A stretch of DNA of 64,000 bases. Source: UBA1573 sp034005165. GTDB lineage: Bacteria; Pseudomonadota; Alphaproteobacteria; Micavibrionales; Micavibrionaceae. This document shows positions 34,587-44,152 of the stretch, in pieces; positions within the stretch are counted from its first letter, which is position 1, and every line of letters begins with the position of its first letter. A program made the translations under genes and the position numbers. The stretch lies in the NCBI GenBank assembly GCA_034005165.1, contig JAVEVE010000001.1, positions 1-64,000 on the forward strand, read 5' to 3'. The notes beneath the pieces are model-generated. The model searched no databases. It was not told where the DNA came from and saw only the letters and a program-made list of their open reading frames with translations.

Positions 34587-35630
34587 TTATGATCGTTGAA
34601 GAATTTTAGCCGCATCAAGAGCGGCATAAGTAATAATGCCGTCAGCGCCTGCGCGTTTGAAAGCCATAAGCATTTCCATCATTGCAACTTCTTCGTCAAT
34701 CCAGCCATTGCGTCCTGCCGCTTTAATCATGCAATATTCGCCGGATACGTTATAGGCAAATGTTGGAAGGCCAAAAGTTTGCTTGGTGCGATAAAGAATA
34801 TCGAGGTAAGCAAGTCCAGGCTTGACCATCACCATATCCGCTCCTTCTTCAATATCCAATGCAACTTCGCGCAAGGCTTCATGGCCATTGGCTGGATCCA
34901 TTTGGTAGGTCTTGCGGTTTGCAGGGCCTGCTCCTTGTCCTAAAGAACACCCTGCAGCATCGCGGAACGGTCCGTAAAATCCCGAGGCATACTTGGCGGC
35001 ATAGGCCAGAATGGCAGTACGTTCGCATCCGCTTTCATCAAGCGCCGCTCGAATGGCTGCGACTTGACCATCCATCATGCCGGAAGGGGCAATAACATCT
35101 GCACCTGCTTCAGCAGCAGTTACAGCTTGCAAAGCAATATTGGCTATTGTTCTATCATTATCGACATCATTATGAACATGGTCGAGTGGTCCGCAATGAC
35201 CGTGGTCAGTGTACTCGCAGAAACAGGCATCTGCCATAATAACAAGTTCCGGGCATGTATCCTTTGCGCGTTTGACCATACGGTCCATCAATCCCCCTTT
35301 ACGGAAGGAATCTGTCCCTTCATGGTCTTTGTGGTTAGAGACCCCAAACAGCATAACAGCAGGAACTTTTGCCGTTTCAACTTGCTTGAGTAGAGTTTCC
35401 ATACTTTTTTCTGTTTGCCTCCAGACGCCAGGCATCGAAGAAACTTCTTGTGGTTCGCTCAGTCCTTCATCAACGAAGATCGGATAAATAAAGTCATTGG
35501 ATGTCAGGACATTTTCGCGCACCAAGCGTCTCATCGCATCAGAGGCTCTTAGCCTACGAGGCCGTAAAATAGGTGAATATGGGCTTGTAGCCTGTTGTTC
35601 TTGCTGTGTTTTTAGTTGTGTAAGAGACAT
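34587..35630 (-). CDS. hemB: delta-aminolevulinic acid dehydratase (porphobilinogen synthase)
   Basis: Joins two 5-aminolevulinate molecules into porphobilinogen for heme synthesis. The 347-residue protein carries the zinc-type site ACFCEYTDHGHCG, with three Cys in the metal-binding positions, and the Schiff-base Lys in MVKPGLAYLDI. ATG at 35630 follows AAGGAG at correct spacing; a further upstream frame does not. It lies 7 nt before trpE and may be cotranscribed with it. Confidence 0.95.
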   Translation of the reverse strand: MSLTQLKTQQEQQATSPYSPILRPRRLRASDAMRRLVRENVLTSNDFIYPIFVDEGLSEPQEVSSMPGVWRQTEKSMETLLKQVETAKVPAVMLFGVSNHKDHEGTDSFRKGGLMDRMVKRAKDTCPELVIMADACFCEYTDHGHCGPLDHVHNDVDNDRTIANIALQAVTAAEAGADVIAPSGMMDGQVAAIRAALDESGCERTAILAYAAKYASGFYGPFRDAAGCSLGQGAGPANRKTYQMDPANGHEALREVALDIEEGADMVMVKPGLAYLDILYRTKQTFGLPTFAYNVSGEYCMIKAAGRNGWIDEEVAMMEMLMAFKRAGADGIITYAALDAAKILQRS

Positions 35631-35838
35631 ATGCTGCTCCTTATATATGGAATAAGCTAGCATTAGGACGAATAGGGGGCTGTGTAAAGGGATTTTGGTA
35701 AAAAATAGAAAGAAGTATAAAACTTTAGAGAGATTTATAAGAAAATTTACTTTTTAAGGACTATGATGCAGAATGATCTTGGGAGTTCTCCCGATCTCAG
35801 TGTTTAACTTTTACATATATGCGCCCAAGGGGGTTCTG

Positions 35839-36318
35839 ATGACGTCTCAGTATTTTGAATCAATCCAGCTGATCGAACGGTTGCACCGTTATTTTCTGGA
35901 TGTGGTAAAGACGGAACTGGATCGCAAGGGTATTCAGGACATTAACAACGTTCAGGCTATGATCCTTCATAATATCGGACGTGATGAGATGACGGTCGGT
36001 GAATTGACCTTACGTGGATATTATCTCGGATCAAACGTTTCTTATAACGTCAAGAAAATGACCGAAAACGGATATATCGCGCAAGAACGTTCTGTGCACG
36101 ATAAACGGTCTATTCGGGTAAAGCTCACAGACAAAGGAGCCGATCTACACAAGTTATTGGATGAAATGTTCACCAGACATGAAGACAAGCTCAAGGCAAT
36201 TGGCATCGAAGACCCTGATCTGGTTGACTTGAACCATACCATGAAACAACTGGAACGTTTCTGGGCCTCTCAGACATCCTTCTCCGGTTTGACCAGTCTG
36301 GATGACGAGGATTTTTAA
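35839..36318 (+). CDS. MarR-family winged-helix regulator (LdtR-like)
   Basis: A 159-residue regulator that resembles the alphaproteobacterial LdtR group of MarR proteins. An N-terminal dimerisation helix (SIQLIERLHRYFLDVVKTEL) is followed by a winged helix with the recognition region LTLRGYYLGSNVSYNVKKMT and the wing EERSVHDKRSIRVKLTDKG-like segment. ATG at 35839 has an AAGGGGG site; an upstream start is less likely. It is followed 3 nt later by a small conserved-looking gene and heads the region leading to rpiB-glyA-nrdR. Target genes are unknown. Confidence 0.85.
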   Translation: MTSQYFESIQLIERLHRYFLDVVKTELDRKGIQDINNVQAMILHNIGRDEMTVGELTLRGYYLGSNVSYNVKKMTENGYIAQERSVHDKRSIRVKLTDKGADLHKLLDEMFTRHEDKLKAIGIEDPDLVDLNHTMKQLERFWASQTSFSGLTSLDDEDF

Positions 36319-36321
36319 ATC

Positions 36322-36534
36322 TTGTCCCGAGATGAGTTGAGTATCCTCTCCGGGCGAGAGGTTATTCTGGAATTCCATACAATAGGTCAGATTGTAAAAG
36401 TATCCGCTATTGATGCGGATACTGGTATTGAGGTTTCTATACAAGGGCCCGCGATGTCAGGAGAATTAGTGCTTAAAAATAACGCACTGCGACGTTTGAT
36501 CTATGTTCTTCGGAAGAAAAATATATTAAACTGA
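36322..36534 (+). CDS. small conserved hypothetical protein, about 70 aa
   Basis: Starts at TTG 3 nt after the MarR gene. The 70-residue product is a compact beta-rich domain (REVILEFHTIGQIVKVSAID and GIEVSIQGPAMSGELVLKNN) ending in a basic helix (ALRRLIYVLRKKN). Short proteins of this kind occur near glyA in many alphaproteobacteria and are sometimes mislabelled serine hydroxymethyltransferase; I believe it belongs there, but its function is unknown. A small hairpin GCCGGAATTTCCGGC follows at 36599-36613. Confidence 0.65.
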   Translation: MSRDELSILSGREVILEFHTIGQIVKVSAIDADTGIEVSIQGPAMSGELVLKNNALRRLIYVLRKKNILN

Positions 36535-36642
36535 ATATAAATTATGAGTTTCTGCGTTAAGTATAATCCTGAGTATTTCAGGTATTTGGAAACGTCTATG
36601 CCGGAATTTCCGGCTTAAATATTGCCTTGAAAGCCTGCGCAA

Positions 36643-38166
36643 ATGATTTATCCCACCAGAGATGCCTTGCTAGCTGCAGTTATTTTCTTGTTTGCTACAA
36701 TCATATCTGTATTCGGAGTTGCTTTATCCGCTTCACATGCTGTTCTGAAAGAATATCAAGATAGAATTATCTTTGCGGGAAACCTGATTTCTTTAAAAGC
36801 TGATGGAGACATTCACAAAAGAATTTTTTTACCACAGCACCTGAATAATTTTGATTATAAATTATTTCAGTCTCCTTTTTATGACGTAATCAAAGCAAAT
36901 CCGTCAATTGTTTCGATATACACAGTCAAAATGATTGGAGACTCCCTGTACATAGTAACCGACCTTAGCGGGCAAGCAACGCCAGATGATGCCGTTCGAG
37001 AAGAGCAGGCTCAGGTTATGGAGCTATACTCGGTCAATATTCCCAAGATGAGGGAAGCTCTTCTGACAGAAAAAACAACGATTGAAGATAAAGTGACATC
37101 CGATGATTGGGGAAGTACGATTTCGGGATATTTTCCTCTAAAAGATAAAAATGGGGTGTTTCAAGGGGTAATCGGCATTGATATTGATGCGGAGGATTAT
37201 GTCGGGCACATTCATAAACTTTGGGAAAGTTTTGCGATAGGAAGCATCGTATCTCTTATTCTTTCGGCGATAGTATATTTTCTTGTGCACACATTCAGGT
37301 CGCAACATCTTAAAAGACGTCAAAAAAGTTCCGAATTTAGGGATGTGCTAAAAGCGTACAGCGCGTCCTTGGCTACATCATCAGGGGTTATCAACGACAT
37401 GGCGCAAAATATGGCGCATCATGCCTCCAAGACATCCGACAACGCAGATCAGGCGCAGAAGAATATCTATGGTACAGCATCCAAGCTCAGCGCGGTATCC
37501 GATACAATACTGGATATAATCAATTCGGAAAAGCCAGAGCACGAGGGGGCTGCTATTGCCCAAAGTCAGAGAAGAGCTTCCTCCAAATTACATGAAAACC
37601 TGAAGATTCTGGCGCAGGATATCGAGATATCGAACAATCAGGTTAACTTGGCTTTGGCTGAAATCCCGAAGGTTACATCCAAAATCAATTTATTGGCTCT
37701 GAATGCTACAATCGAAGCCGCGAGAGCTGGCGAGTTTGGCAAAGGGTTTTCAGTTGTTGCCTCTGAAGTAAAAACTCTCGCAGGGCAAACTGATGCAATC
37801 ACAAAGAATATTTTCAAGATACTTGAGGAAAATAATGAGATCAGTAAAAAAGTCTCGGAAATAGTTGAAGAAGTTTCTTCTTCTGATCCGGATGTTGTGA
37901 CAAGTGGAGATTTTTTGCCCATGACAGCGGGAGGAGGTCTACACGAGAAATTGGGCTATATAGCCGAGGATTTGGTTGACCTGAAGTCGCTTGTTGCTGC
38001 TATGGAGCACTATATCGAGAATTATAAAAAATCTTCCTCCCATTTTTCTACGGAAGCTGAGATTATTCGACAAAATATTGACAACATTTCTCGTAAAAAT
38101 CAGGGCATGCACGAGAATGTAAAATTGTACATTGATGCAATGAATAGCTTTTCCGTGAAAAGGTAA
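36643..38166 (+). CDS. methyl-accepting chemotaxis-like receptor with Cache-type sensor
   Basis: A 507-residue receptor: membrane helices at about 9-30 and 197-217 enclose a periplasmic sensor whose end (SGYFPLKDKNGVFQGVIGID) looks like a Cache/PDC fold. No HAMP domain follows; a coiled-coil signalling domain starts almost directly. Its tip reads INLLALNATIEAARAGEFGK (348-367), lacking the usual Q-T-N triplet before LLALN. The C-terminal arm is short. It interrupts the MarR-small protein-rpiB-glyA order common in the class, suggesting a lineage-specific insertion. Ligand unknown. Confidence 0.85.
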   Translation: MIYPTRDALLAAVIFLFATIISVFGVALSASHAVLKEYQDRIIFAGNLISLKADGDIHKRIFLPQHLNNFDYKLFQSPFYDVIKANPSIVSIYTVKMIGDSLYIVTDLSGQATPDDAVREEQAQVMELYSVNIPKMREALLTEKTTIEDKVTSDDWGSTISGYFPLKDKNGVFQGVIGIDIDAEDYVGHIHKLWESFAIGSIVSLILSAIVYFLVHTFRSQHLKRRQKSSEFRDVLKAYSASLATSSGVINDMAQNMAHHASKTSDNADQAQKNIYGTASKLSAVSDTILDIINSEKPEHEGAAIAQSQRRASSKLHENLKILAQDIEISNNQVNLALAEIPKVTSKINLLALNATIEAARAGEFGKGFSVVASEVKTLAGQTDAITKNIFKILEENNEISKKVSEIVEEVSSSDPDVVTSGDFLPMTAGGGLHEKLGYIAEDLVDLKSLVAAMEHYIENYKKSSSHFSTEAEIIRQNIDNISRKNQGMHENVKLYIDAMNSFSVKR

Positions 38167-38276
38167 TTTCCATATCTGTTAGTCGGGGCGTTTTTAAGGT
38201 CTAACCTTGAGGAAAACTGCCCTTGAGGCCAAAAAACATATTGCCATAGACATGGCTCTCTGACTATATCCTTGGC

Positions 38277-38714
38277 ATGATAAAAATAATCGCAATAGCT
38301 TCCGATCATGCCGGTTTTGCATTGAAAACGGCGCTCATGCAGTCCTTCCCGGAAGGAGCAGTCGAGTGGCTCGACCTTGGGACAAATTCAGAAGAGTCAG
38401 TAGATTATCCTGACTTTGGCTTCAAGATGGGGGATGCGATAGCAGAGGCAAAAGCCTCAATCGGAGTTTTGGTTTGTGGATCTGGGGTAGGGATATCCAT
38501 CGCCGCAAATCGTAACCCTGCCATACGATGTGTTTTGTGCAATGATGAAACAACAGCACGCCTGGCGCGCCAGCATAATGACGCCAATGTAATTGCCTTT
38601 GGTGGTAGATTGATAGGCATTGAAACGGCAAAAGCCTGCTTGAAGACTTTTTTGGAAACAGAGTTTGAAGGCGGTCGTCACCAACGCCGCGTTGATAAAT
38701 TATCATCCTGCTAA
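38277..38714 (+). CDS. rpiB: ribose 5-phosphate isomerase B
   Basis: Interconverts ribose 5-phosphate and ribulose 5-phosphate. The 145-residue protein has the RpiB opening IAIASDHAGFALKTALMQ and the catalytic Cys in GVLVCGSGVGISIAANR, plus RCVLCNDETTARLARQHNDA. It precedes glyA by 28 nt, a standard alphaproteobacterial pair. Confidence 0.95.
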   Translation: MIKIIAIASDHAGFALKTALMQSFPEGAVEWLDLGTNSEESVDYPDFGFKMGDAIAEAKASIGVLVCGSGVGISIAANRNPAIRCVLCNDETTARLARQHNDANVIAFGGRLIGIETAKACLKTFLETEFEGGRHQRRVDKLSSC

Positions 38715-38742
38715 CGTAATAAAAAGATAAAGGAGCACACTC

Positions 38743-40068
38743 ATGACAACATCCGCGCAAAAGAAAGAAAATCCTTCAATGAACAGCACATATTTTACAG
38801 CTTCTTTATCTGAAATTGACCCTGAGGTTTTCGCAGCCATAGGAAAAGAGCATAAACGTCAGCAGGACCAGATCGAGCTGATTGCATCAGAAAATATTGT
38901 ATCTAAAGCAGTGTTACAGGCTCAAGGGTCTGTTCTTACAAATAAATATGCTGAAGGCTACCCGGGAAAACGCTACTACCAAGGCTGCGAATTTGTTGAC
39001 ATCACTGAACAACTCGCAATTGATCGTGCAAAGCAGCTTTTTGGGTGTGAATTTGCAAACGTTCAGCCAAACTCAGGCTCCCAAGCAAATCAGGGGGTCT
39101 ATTTTGCTCTTCTGAAGCCCGGCGATACAATTCTCGGAATGTCCCTGGCATCCGGTGGTCATTTGACACACGGCGCAGCTCCAAACCAGTCTGGGAAATG
39201 GTTTAATGCAGTCCAATACGGTGTTCGTAAAGAGGATGGACTGATTGATTATGCAGAAGTTGAGGCGTTGGCTCTCGAGCATAAACCACAAATGATTGTC
39301 TGCGGAGCCTCTGCTTACCCGCGCGCTATAGACTTTGCCAAGTTTCGTGAAATTGCTGATAAAGTGGGAGCGTATCTGTTCGCTGACATTGCGCACTATG
39401 CGGGGCTTATCGCTGGCGGATCATATCCGAGCCCGTTTCCTCATGCCCATGTAGCAACCACTACAACGCACAAAACTCTGCGTGGCCCACGTGGCGGTAT
39501 GATCATGACTAACGATGAAGCTATAGCAAAGAAAGTTAATTCATCAATTTTTCCCGGCATTCAAGGTGGCCCGTTGGAGCATGTTATAGCCGGTAAAGCA
39601 GTGGCATTCGGTGAGGCATTGAAACCTGAGTTTAAACAATACGCGTCCGATGTTGTGACAAACGCCAGAATTCTTGCAGATACATTGATTGCGGGTGGAC
39701 TGGATATCGTTTCTGGCGGAACAGACAGCCATATAGTTCTGGTTGATCTGCGCCCTAAAAACCTGACAGGAAAGGTGGTGGATTTGGCCTTGGAACATGC
39801 AGGTATTACTTGTAACAAAAATGCTGTGCCATACGACCCTGCTCCTCCGATGGTAACATCAGGCATTCGTCTGGGGACACCGGCAGGAACAACCCGTGGC
39901 TTTGGCGCAGCTGAATGGAAGCTCATTGGTGAGCTTATTCTCGAGGTTGTCGATGGTCTTGTTGCGAATGGCGAGGAAGGAAATGCTGTAGTTGAGCAGG
40001 TCGTTCGTGGCAAGGTAAAAGCCTTGTGTGACCGGTTCCCGATCTATCCTGAAGGTGTAGCTGTTTAG
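38743..40068 (+). CDS. glyA: serine hydroxymethyltransferase
   Basis: PLP enzyme converting serine and tetrahydrofolate to glycine and 5,10-methylene-THF. The 441-residue protein contains QDQIELIASENIVSKAVLQA, YPGKRYYQGCEFVD and the PLP-binding Lys in TTTTHKTLRGPRGG. It has an AAAGGAG ribosome site. It lies between rpiB and nrdR; the glycine-folate role fits the adjacent pab operon only by pathway proximity. Confidence 0.97.
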   Translation: MTTSAQKKENPSMNSTYFTASLSEIDPEVFAAIGKEHKRQQDQIELIASENIVSKAVLQAQGSVLTNKYAEGYPGKRYYQGCEFVDITEQLAIDRAKQLFGCEFANVQPNSGSQANQGVYFALLKPGDTILGMSLASGGHLTHGAAPNQSGKWFNAVQYGVRKEDGLIDYAEVEALALEHKPQMIVCGASAYPRAIDFAKFREIADKVGAYLFADIAHYAGLIAGGSYPSPFPHAHVATTTTHKTLRGPRGGMIMTNDEAIAKKVNSSIFPGIQGGPLEHVIAGKAVAFGEALKPEFKQYASDVVTNARILADTLIAGGLDIVSGGTDSHIVLVDLRPKNLTGKVVDLALEHAGITCNKNAVPYDPAPPMVTSGIRLGTPAGTTRGFGAAEWKLIGELILEVVDGLVANGEEGNAVVEQVVRGKVKALCDRFPIYPEGVAV

Positions 40069-40079
40069 AAAGACGGATA

Positions 40080-40535
40080 ATGCACTGCCCATTTTGCGGA
40101 TGTGAAGAAACACAAGTTAAGGACTCCCGTCCTAGTGAGGACGGGACATCCATTCGTCGTCGCCGCGCTTGTCCTGACTGTGGGGCACGCTTTACGACGT
40201 TCGAACGCATTCAGTTAAAAGAAATCACAGTCATTAAGGCCCGCGATAAGCAACAGCCATTTGATCGTGAAAAAATTATCAAGTCTATGGAAGTTGCACT
40301 CCGTAAACGCCCAGTTACCGAAGAACATATCGAACGTGCAGTAAATGGAATTGTTCGCCAGCTAGAGGTTGCAGGTGACACGGAAATCACAAGCCGACAG
40401 ATAGGAGAGCTAGTGATGCAAGCTCTGATGGAGCTCGATGTGATCGGTTACATCCGCTATGCTTCCGTCTATAAGGATTTCAGCAAACCTGAAGATTTCA
40501 AGAATTTCGTCAAAACACTTGATCAGTTGATTTGA
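40080..40535 (+). CDS. nrdR: transcriptional repressor NrdR
   Basis: ATP/dATP-sensing repressor of ribonucleotide reductase genes. The 151-residue protein has an N-terminal zinc ribbon CPFC...CPDC followed by RFTTFERIQLKE, then the ATP-cone domain (VIKARDKQQPFDREKIIKSM onward). Starts 11 nt after glyA. In most relatives ribD follows; here the pab operon does. No ribonucleotide reductase gene is in the window. Confidence 0.96.
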   Translation: MHCPFCGCEETQVKDSRPSEDGTSIRRRRACPDCGARFTTFERIQLKEITVIKARDKQQPFDREKIIKSMEVALRKRPVTEEHIERAVNGIVRQLEVAGDTEITSRQIGELVMQALMELDVIGYIRYASVYKDFSKPEDFKNFVKTLDQLI

Positions 40536-40557
40536 TATTGGCGGGAGGATTGCCCCC

Positions 40558-41826
40558 ATGAAAAGTCCGATGGCAAATAAGTATGCTTTTCCTGTTGAGT
40601 GGTCAGCTCCTGAAGTTGCTGCCGTAATTTGCAAAAAAATAGGCACGATCTGGTTTGATAGTGCGTTACAGACACATCCGCAAAATAAATTCAGCTACAT
40701 TCTACTACCCCCTGAAAATAATAATAACAAAACAGCATACGAGAAGGTAAAAGGTCTTCCGTCGTTTCAAGGCGGGTGGGCCGGCTATTGGGGCTATGAC
40801 TGGGCAAGAGATATAGAGAAAATCCCCGATCTCCATAAAAACAAGGATGGATTACCTGACAAGTATTTGAATTATTATTGCAAGTTATTTGCATTTGATC
40901 ACATGCAAGGAAAGGGCTGGTATATCACACAGGCGACATCTCGTTCTGAAGCACAAGAAGAGTTTGATGATATCATAATCGAGATTTCATCATCAAAAAA
41001 TGAAGGACCATATATCCCTCCCAAAATAAATTGGCACAGTAATTTTTCTCAAGACGAGTATCAGAAGGCAGTTAGAGACGTAATAGGCCATATTCTGGCC
41101 GGAGATGTTTTTCAGGTAAATCTGAGCCGTAGAATAGAAGGAACTTTGCCTGACGATTTTAATCCGTTGTATCATTATCTCCATTTGAGACGGATAAATC
41201 CTGCGCCCTACGCGGTGTACATCAATGCTGGTAGCTTTCAAATACTTTCTTCATCTCCTGAGTCTTTTTTGAGCCTATCTGATGGTGGAGAAATAACTTC
41301 GCGACCAATCAAAGGGACGTCATCAGAGCTTTCAGAAGAGAAGCTGGAAGAAAACGAGAAAGACCGTGCCGAAAATATCATGATTGTGGATTTGATACGC
41401 AATGATTTTTCGAAGATTTGCGAAGACACTTCAGTTGAAGTGACATCACTTTGCCATGCCGAAATGTTCAAGGGGCTGGTGCATTTGGTATCTGAAATCA
41501 AGGGGAAGTTGAAAGGCGGTATCAGCGCTGAACAAGCTCTCATGGCTTGTTTTCCAGGAGGGTCAATTACTGGTGCTCCGAAAATAGAATCCATGAAAAT
41601 TATAGAGCAGCTAGAGCGCGCAAGGCGGGGTCCATATTGCGGTGCAATTGGCTGGATTTCAGATTTTGGGAGTATGGAGACAAATATCGCGATTAGAACT
41701 TTAATTTGTAAAGGGGGTAAAATCTGGTTTAATGTCGGAGGAGGGATTACCGCACTTTCAGATCCTCTTTTGGAATATGAGGAAACAAACATCAAAGCGA
41801 AAGCTATTCTCGGGAGCTTTTCGTAA
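40558..41826 (+). CDS. pabB: aminodeoxychorismate synthase component I
   Basis: Makes 4-amino-4-deoxychorismate from chorismate with ammonia from PabA, on the path to folate. The 422-residue protein is a chorismate-binding enzyme. The sequence RPIKGTSSE has the PabB-specific Lys in PIKGT (TrpE has Ala), and PGGSITGAPKIESMKIIEQL and AIRTLICKGG complete the site. It overlaps pabA by 1 nt and is 22 nt behind nrdR, forming pabB-pabA-pabC. Confidence 0.93.
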   Translation: MKSPMANKYAFPVEWSAPEVAAVICKKIGTIWFDSALQTHPQNKFSYILLPPENNNNKTAYEKVKGLPSFQGGWAGYWGYDWARDIEKIPDLHKNKDGLPDKYLNYYCKLFAFDHMQGKGWYITQATSRSEAQEEFDDIIIEISSSKNEGPYIPPKINWHSNFSQDEYQKAVRDVIGHILAGDVFQVNLSRRIEGTLPDDFNPLYHYLHLRRINPAPYAVYINAGSFQILSSSPESFLSLSDGGEITSRPIKGTSSELSEEKLEENEKDRAENIMIVDLIRNDFSKICEDTSVEVTSLCHAEMFKGLVHLVSEIKGKLKGGISAEQALMACFPGGSITGAPKIESMKIIEQLERARRGPYCGAIGWISDFGSMETNIAIRTLICKGGKIWFNVGGGITALSDPLLEYEETNIKAKAILGSFS

Positions 41827-42392
41827 TGATTGTCGTCATAGATAATTACGATTCATTTGTTCACAATTTGGCGAGATACATCCGACTGACCGGAAAGAAA
41901 ACCGAGGTCATTCGGAATGATTCCGTGTCAATAGAGCATATACTTCGCATGACCCCCGAAGCGCTCATAATTTCTCCTGGCCCATGCGCACCAAAAGATG
42001 CTGGTATTTCAGAAGGCCTTATCAGGGAATCGCCATTGGATATGCCGATATTGGGTGTATGCCTTGGGCATCAGGCTATTGGTGAGGTATTTGGTGCGAA
42101 AGTAACACGCGCCCAAAATCCGATGCATGGGCGATACAGTTTAATTCATCATACAGGTGATCTTTTATTCCGGGATGTCCCGAGTACGTTCAGGGCGGGA
42201 CGTTATCATTCCTTAGCAATTACAAATCTCGAGAACACACCGCTAGATATACTGGCCTATACGGACGATGGCGAAGTCATGGCGGTCAAGCATAAGTCGC
42301 GACCGATATATGGTGTTCAATTCCATCCTGAATCTGTTCTGACAGAAAATGGCCAAACACTCATAAATAACTTTATCGGAGAAATTTTATGA
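41826..42392 (+). CDS. pabA: aminodeoxychorismate synthase component II (glutamine amidotransferase)
   Basis: Glutaminase subunit feeding ammonia to PabB. The 188-residue protein resembles trpG's product but is clearly separate (MIVVIDNYDSFVHNLARYIR). Nucleophile Cys in GVCLGHQAIGE and His/Glu in GVQFHPESVL are intact. It overlaps pabC by 4 nt, so all three genes are coupled. Having its own PabA frees TrpG from the double role it plays in many bacteria. Confidence 0.92.
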   Translation: MIVVIDNYDSFVHNLARYIRLTGKKTEVIRNDSVSIEHILRMTPEALIISPGPCAPKDAGISEGLIRESPLDMPILGVCLGHQAIGEVFGAKVTRAQNPMHGRYSLIHHTGDLLFRDVPSTFRAGRYHSLAITNLENTPLDILAYTDDGEVMAVKHKSRPIYGVQFHPESVLTENGQTLINNFIGEIL

Positions 42393-43156
42393 TTTGGATT
42401 AACGGGACTTACAAGGAAAATGAGTGCGCACTCTCTGTTTTTGATAAATCAAACCTTGGAATGAGCGTTTTTACAACTGCGCTAGCCAGAGAAGATAAAA
42501 TCGAAAACTGGACGGAGCATCTTGCGAGGGTAAGAAAACATGCAAAACTTATGGATCTGGATTGTCTATATAGCGATCTGCAATTAACGCAAGTCGCGCA
42601 AGGGTTAATATCAGAAAAAAAATTTGAATTTTCAGCGGTTCGTATTCAGATTTCCGCAGGGTGTGGTGCGCGAGGACTTGAATATCCTGAGAATGTAACG
42701 GTCATTTTGACATGCACAAAATCTGGAAATCCTGACGAGGCTCCCTCGGCGGCTGTCTGGCTGGAAGCAGAATACAGAAGGAATGAAACTGATCCCACAT
42801 CGCGCATCAAATCCGGAAATTACGGTGCAAGTGCCTTGATAAGAAAGCATGCTAAGCAACGAGGATATGATGATGTTATTTTTCTCAATACAAAAGGGCA
42901 GGTTACTTGTGCATCGACATCGAATCTCATTCTTGAGATAAACGGGGGATTGATAACCCCCCCCTTGGAGGATGGGGTTATGGATGGGATTGCACGTGCC
43001 GAACTGATTAAGAGCTATTCCGTATCGGAACAATCTGTATCAGAGCAGGATTTGATGGCGGCAAAATATATCTGGTTGGTAAATTCCTTCGGCAAGCGTC
43101 CTGTTGTAAAAATCGGTGAAGTTTTTAAAGAGACTAAGCCGCTTGCGCCTTCTTAA
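42389..43156 (+). CDS. pabC: aminodeoxychorismate lyase (class IV aminotransferase fold)
   Basis: PLP enzyme releasing pyruvate from aminodeoxychorismate to give 4-aminobenzoate. The 255-residue fold-type IV protein has the Lys in RIKSGNYGASALIRKHA and the PLP-phosphate loop region ASTSNLILEINGGLITPP followed by GVMDGIARAELI. Branched-chain or D-amino acid aminotransferases share the fold, but the operon with pabBA favours PabC. Its 3' end overlaps the convergent MarR-GNAT gene by 23 nt. Confidence 0.9.
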   Translation: MIWINGTYKENECALSVFDKSNLGMSVFTTALAREDKIENWTEHLARVRKHAKLMDLDCLYSDLQLTQVAQGLISEKKFEFSAVRIQISAGCGARGLEYPENVTVILTCTKSGNPDEAPSAAVWLEAEYRRNETDPTSRIKSGNYGASALIRKHAKQRGYDDVIFLNTKGQVTCASTSNLILEINGGLITPPLEDGVMDGIARAELIKSYSVSEQSVSEQDLMAAKYIWLVNSFGKRPVVKIGEVFKETKPLAPS

Positions 43157-44120
43157 GGGAAAGGGTCATTCTCAAGTTAACGCGCCCTTGTCCATATTTT
43201 TCAATGTCGTGATCTGTCATAGGAATAGCTGTAAAGCCAAGTTTTTTGTACAATCTCACGGCCGGCGCTAATTTACCTGAATGTGTTAATAAGGTAAGGT
43301 TTTCTGCTCCCATCCATCGTGCCTTCTCAATACCTGCTTCAACCATTTTGCGTCCGATACCGTGACCGCGATAGCGTGGATCGACGCCCATTTTACAAAG
43401 TTCAAAAGATGTTTTGTCTTCAGGGTAGAGTGCAGCAGTACCAACAGCTTGCCCGTTCATAAAGGCAAAAAAAACGGCTCCCCCTTTATCGATGATATAT
43501 TTTCTTGGGTCAGAAAATACATTGTGATCAAACTCTTGCAAAATAAAGGACTTCTCGAGCCATTCAAGATTCAGCTGACAGAATTTATCTCTAAAGTCAT
43601 CTGTATAATCTACGATTTCAATGTGATCGTATGACTCCAAAGAACTCATTTCTTTGGCAACGTCTTGCCTGAGATTCCCTGAACTCAAAAGAGCTGCTTC
43701 AAGATTGCCTAGCTCTTGAAATATTTTGCGTTCTTGATCTCCAAGCAGTCGGGCGAAGGCAATATCCAAAGATTTCCAAATAGGCTGCATTTTCTCGATA
43801 AGTGCAATGCCTTGGGCAGAGAGGGTCATGTACTTACTGCGGGCATCATTGGGATCAACAGTCATCTCAATGAGGCCGGACTTTTGAAGGTATTTAGCTT
43901 TTTGACTGATATAAGAGTGAGAGGTCCCGAGTTTGATCTCCGCATCTCGTAAACTTTGTGGACCATATTTCTCCAGAAGTGACAGAAGAGGAAAGCTGCT
44001 GGCTTCAAAATTTATACCATTGGCCTTATAAATCGCATTCACCTCTGTAATCAGGTAATCGCTCAGACGCTTCAATCGACTTCCCAGGCTTAATCTTCCA
44101 AGTTCACTTATGTGATTCAT
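43134..44120 (-). CDS. MarR-GNAT fusion: winged-helix regulator with acetyltransferase domain
   Basis: A 328-residue two-domain protein. Residues 1-150 form a MarR-type winged helix (AEIKLGTSHSYISQKAKYLQ recognition region and VDPNDARSKYMTLSAQG wing). Residues 170-328 form a GNAT domain with the acetyl-CoA loop GVDPRYRGHGIGRKMVEAGI. ATG at 44120 has an AAGGGAA site. A 14-bp palindrome 33-46 nt upstream is a likely self-binding operator. The acetyl acceptor is unknown. It is convergent with the pab operon and divergent from ribE. Confidence 0.85.
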   Translation of the reverse strand: MNHISELGRLSLGSRLKRLSDYLITEVNAIYKANGINFEASSFPLLSLLEKYGPQSLRDAEIKLGTSHSYISQKAKYLQKSGLIEMTVDPNDARSKYMTLSAQGIALIEKMQPIWKSLDIAFARLLGDQERKIFQELGNLEAALLSSGNLRQDVAKEMSSLESYDHIEIVDYTDDFRDKFCQLNLEWLEKSFILQEFDHNVFSDPRKYIIDKGGAVFFAFMNGQAVGTAALYPEDKTSFELCKMGVDPRYRGHGIGRKMVEAGIEKARWMGAENLTLLTHSGKLAPAVRLYKKLGFTAIPMTDHDIEKYGQGRVNLRMTLSLKKAQAA

Positions 44121-44152
44121 TTCAATTCCCTTTTTGTAACATATCTGATAAC

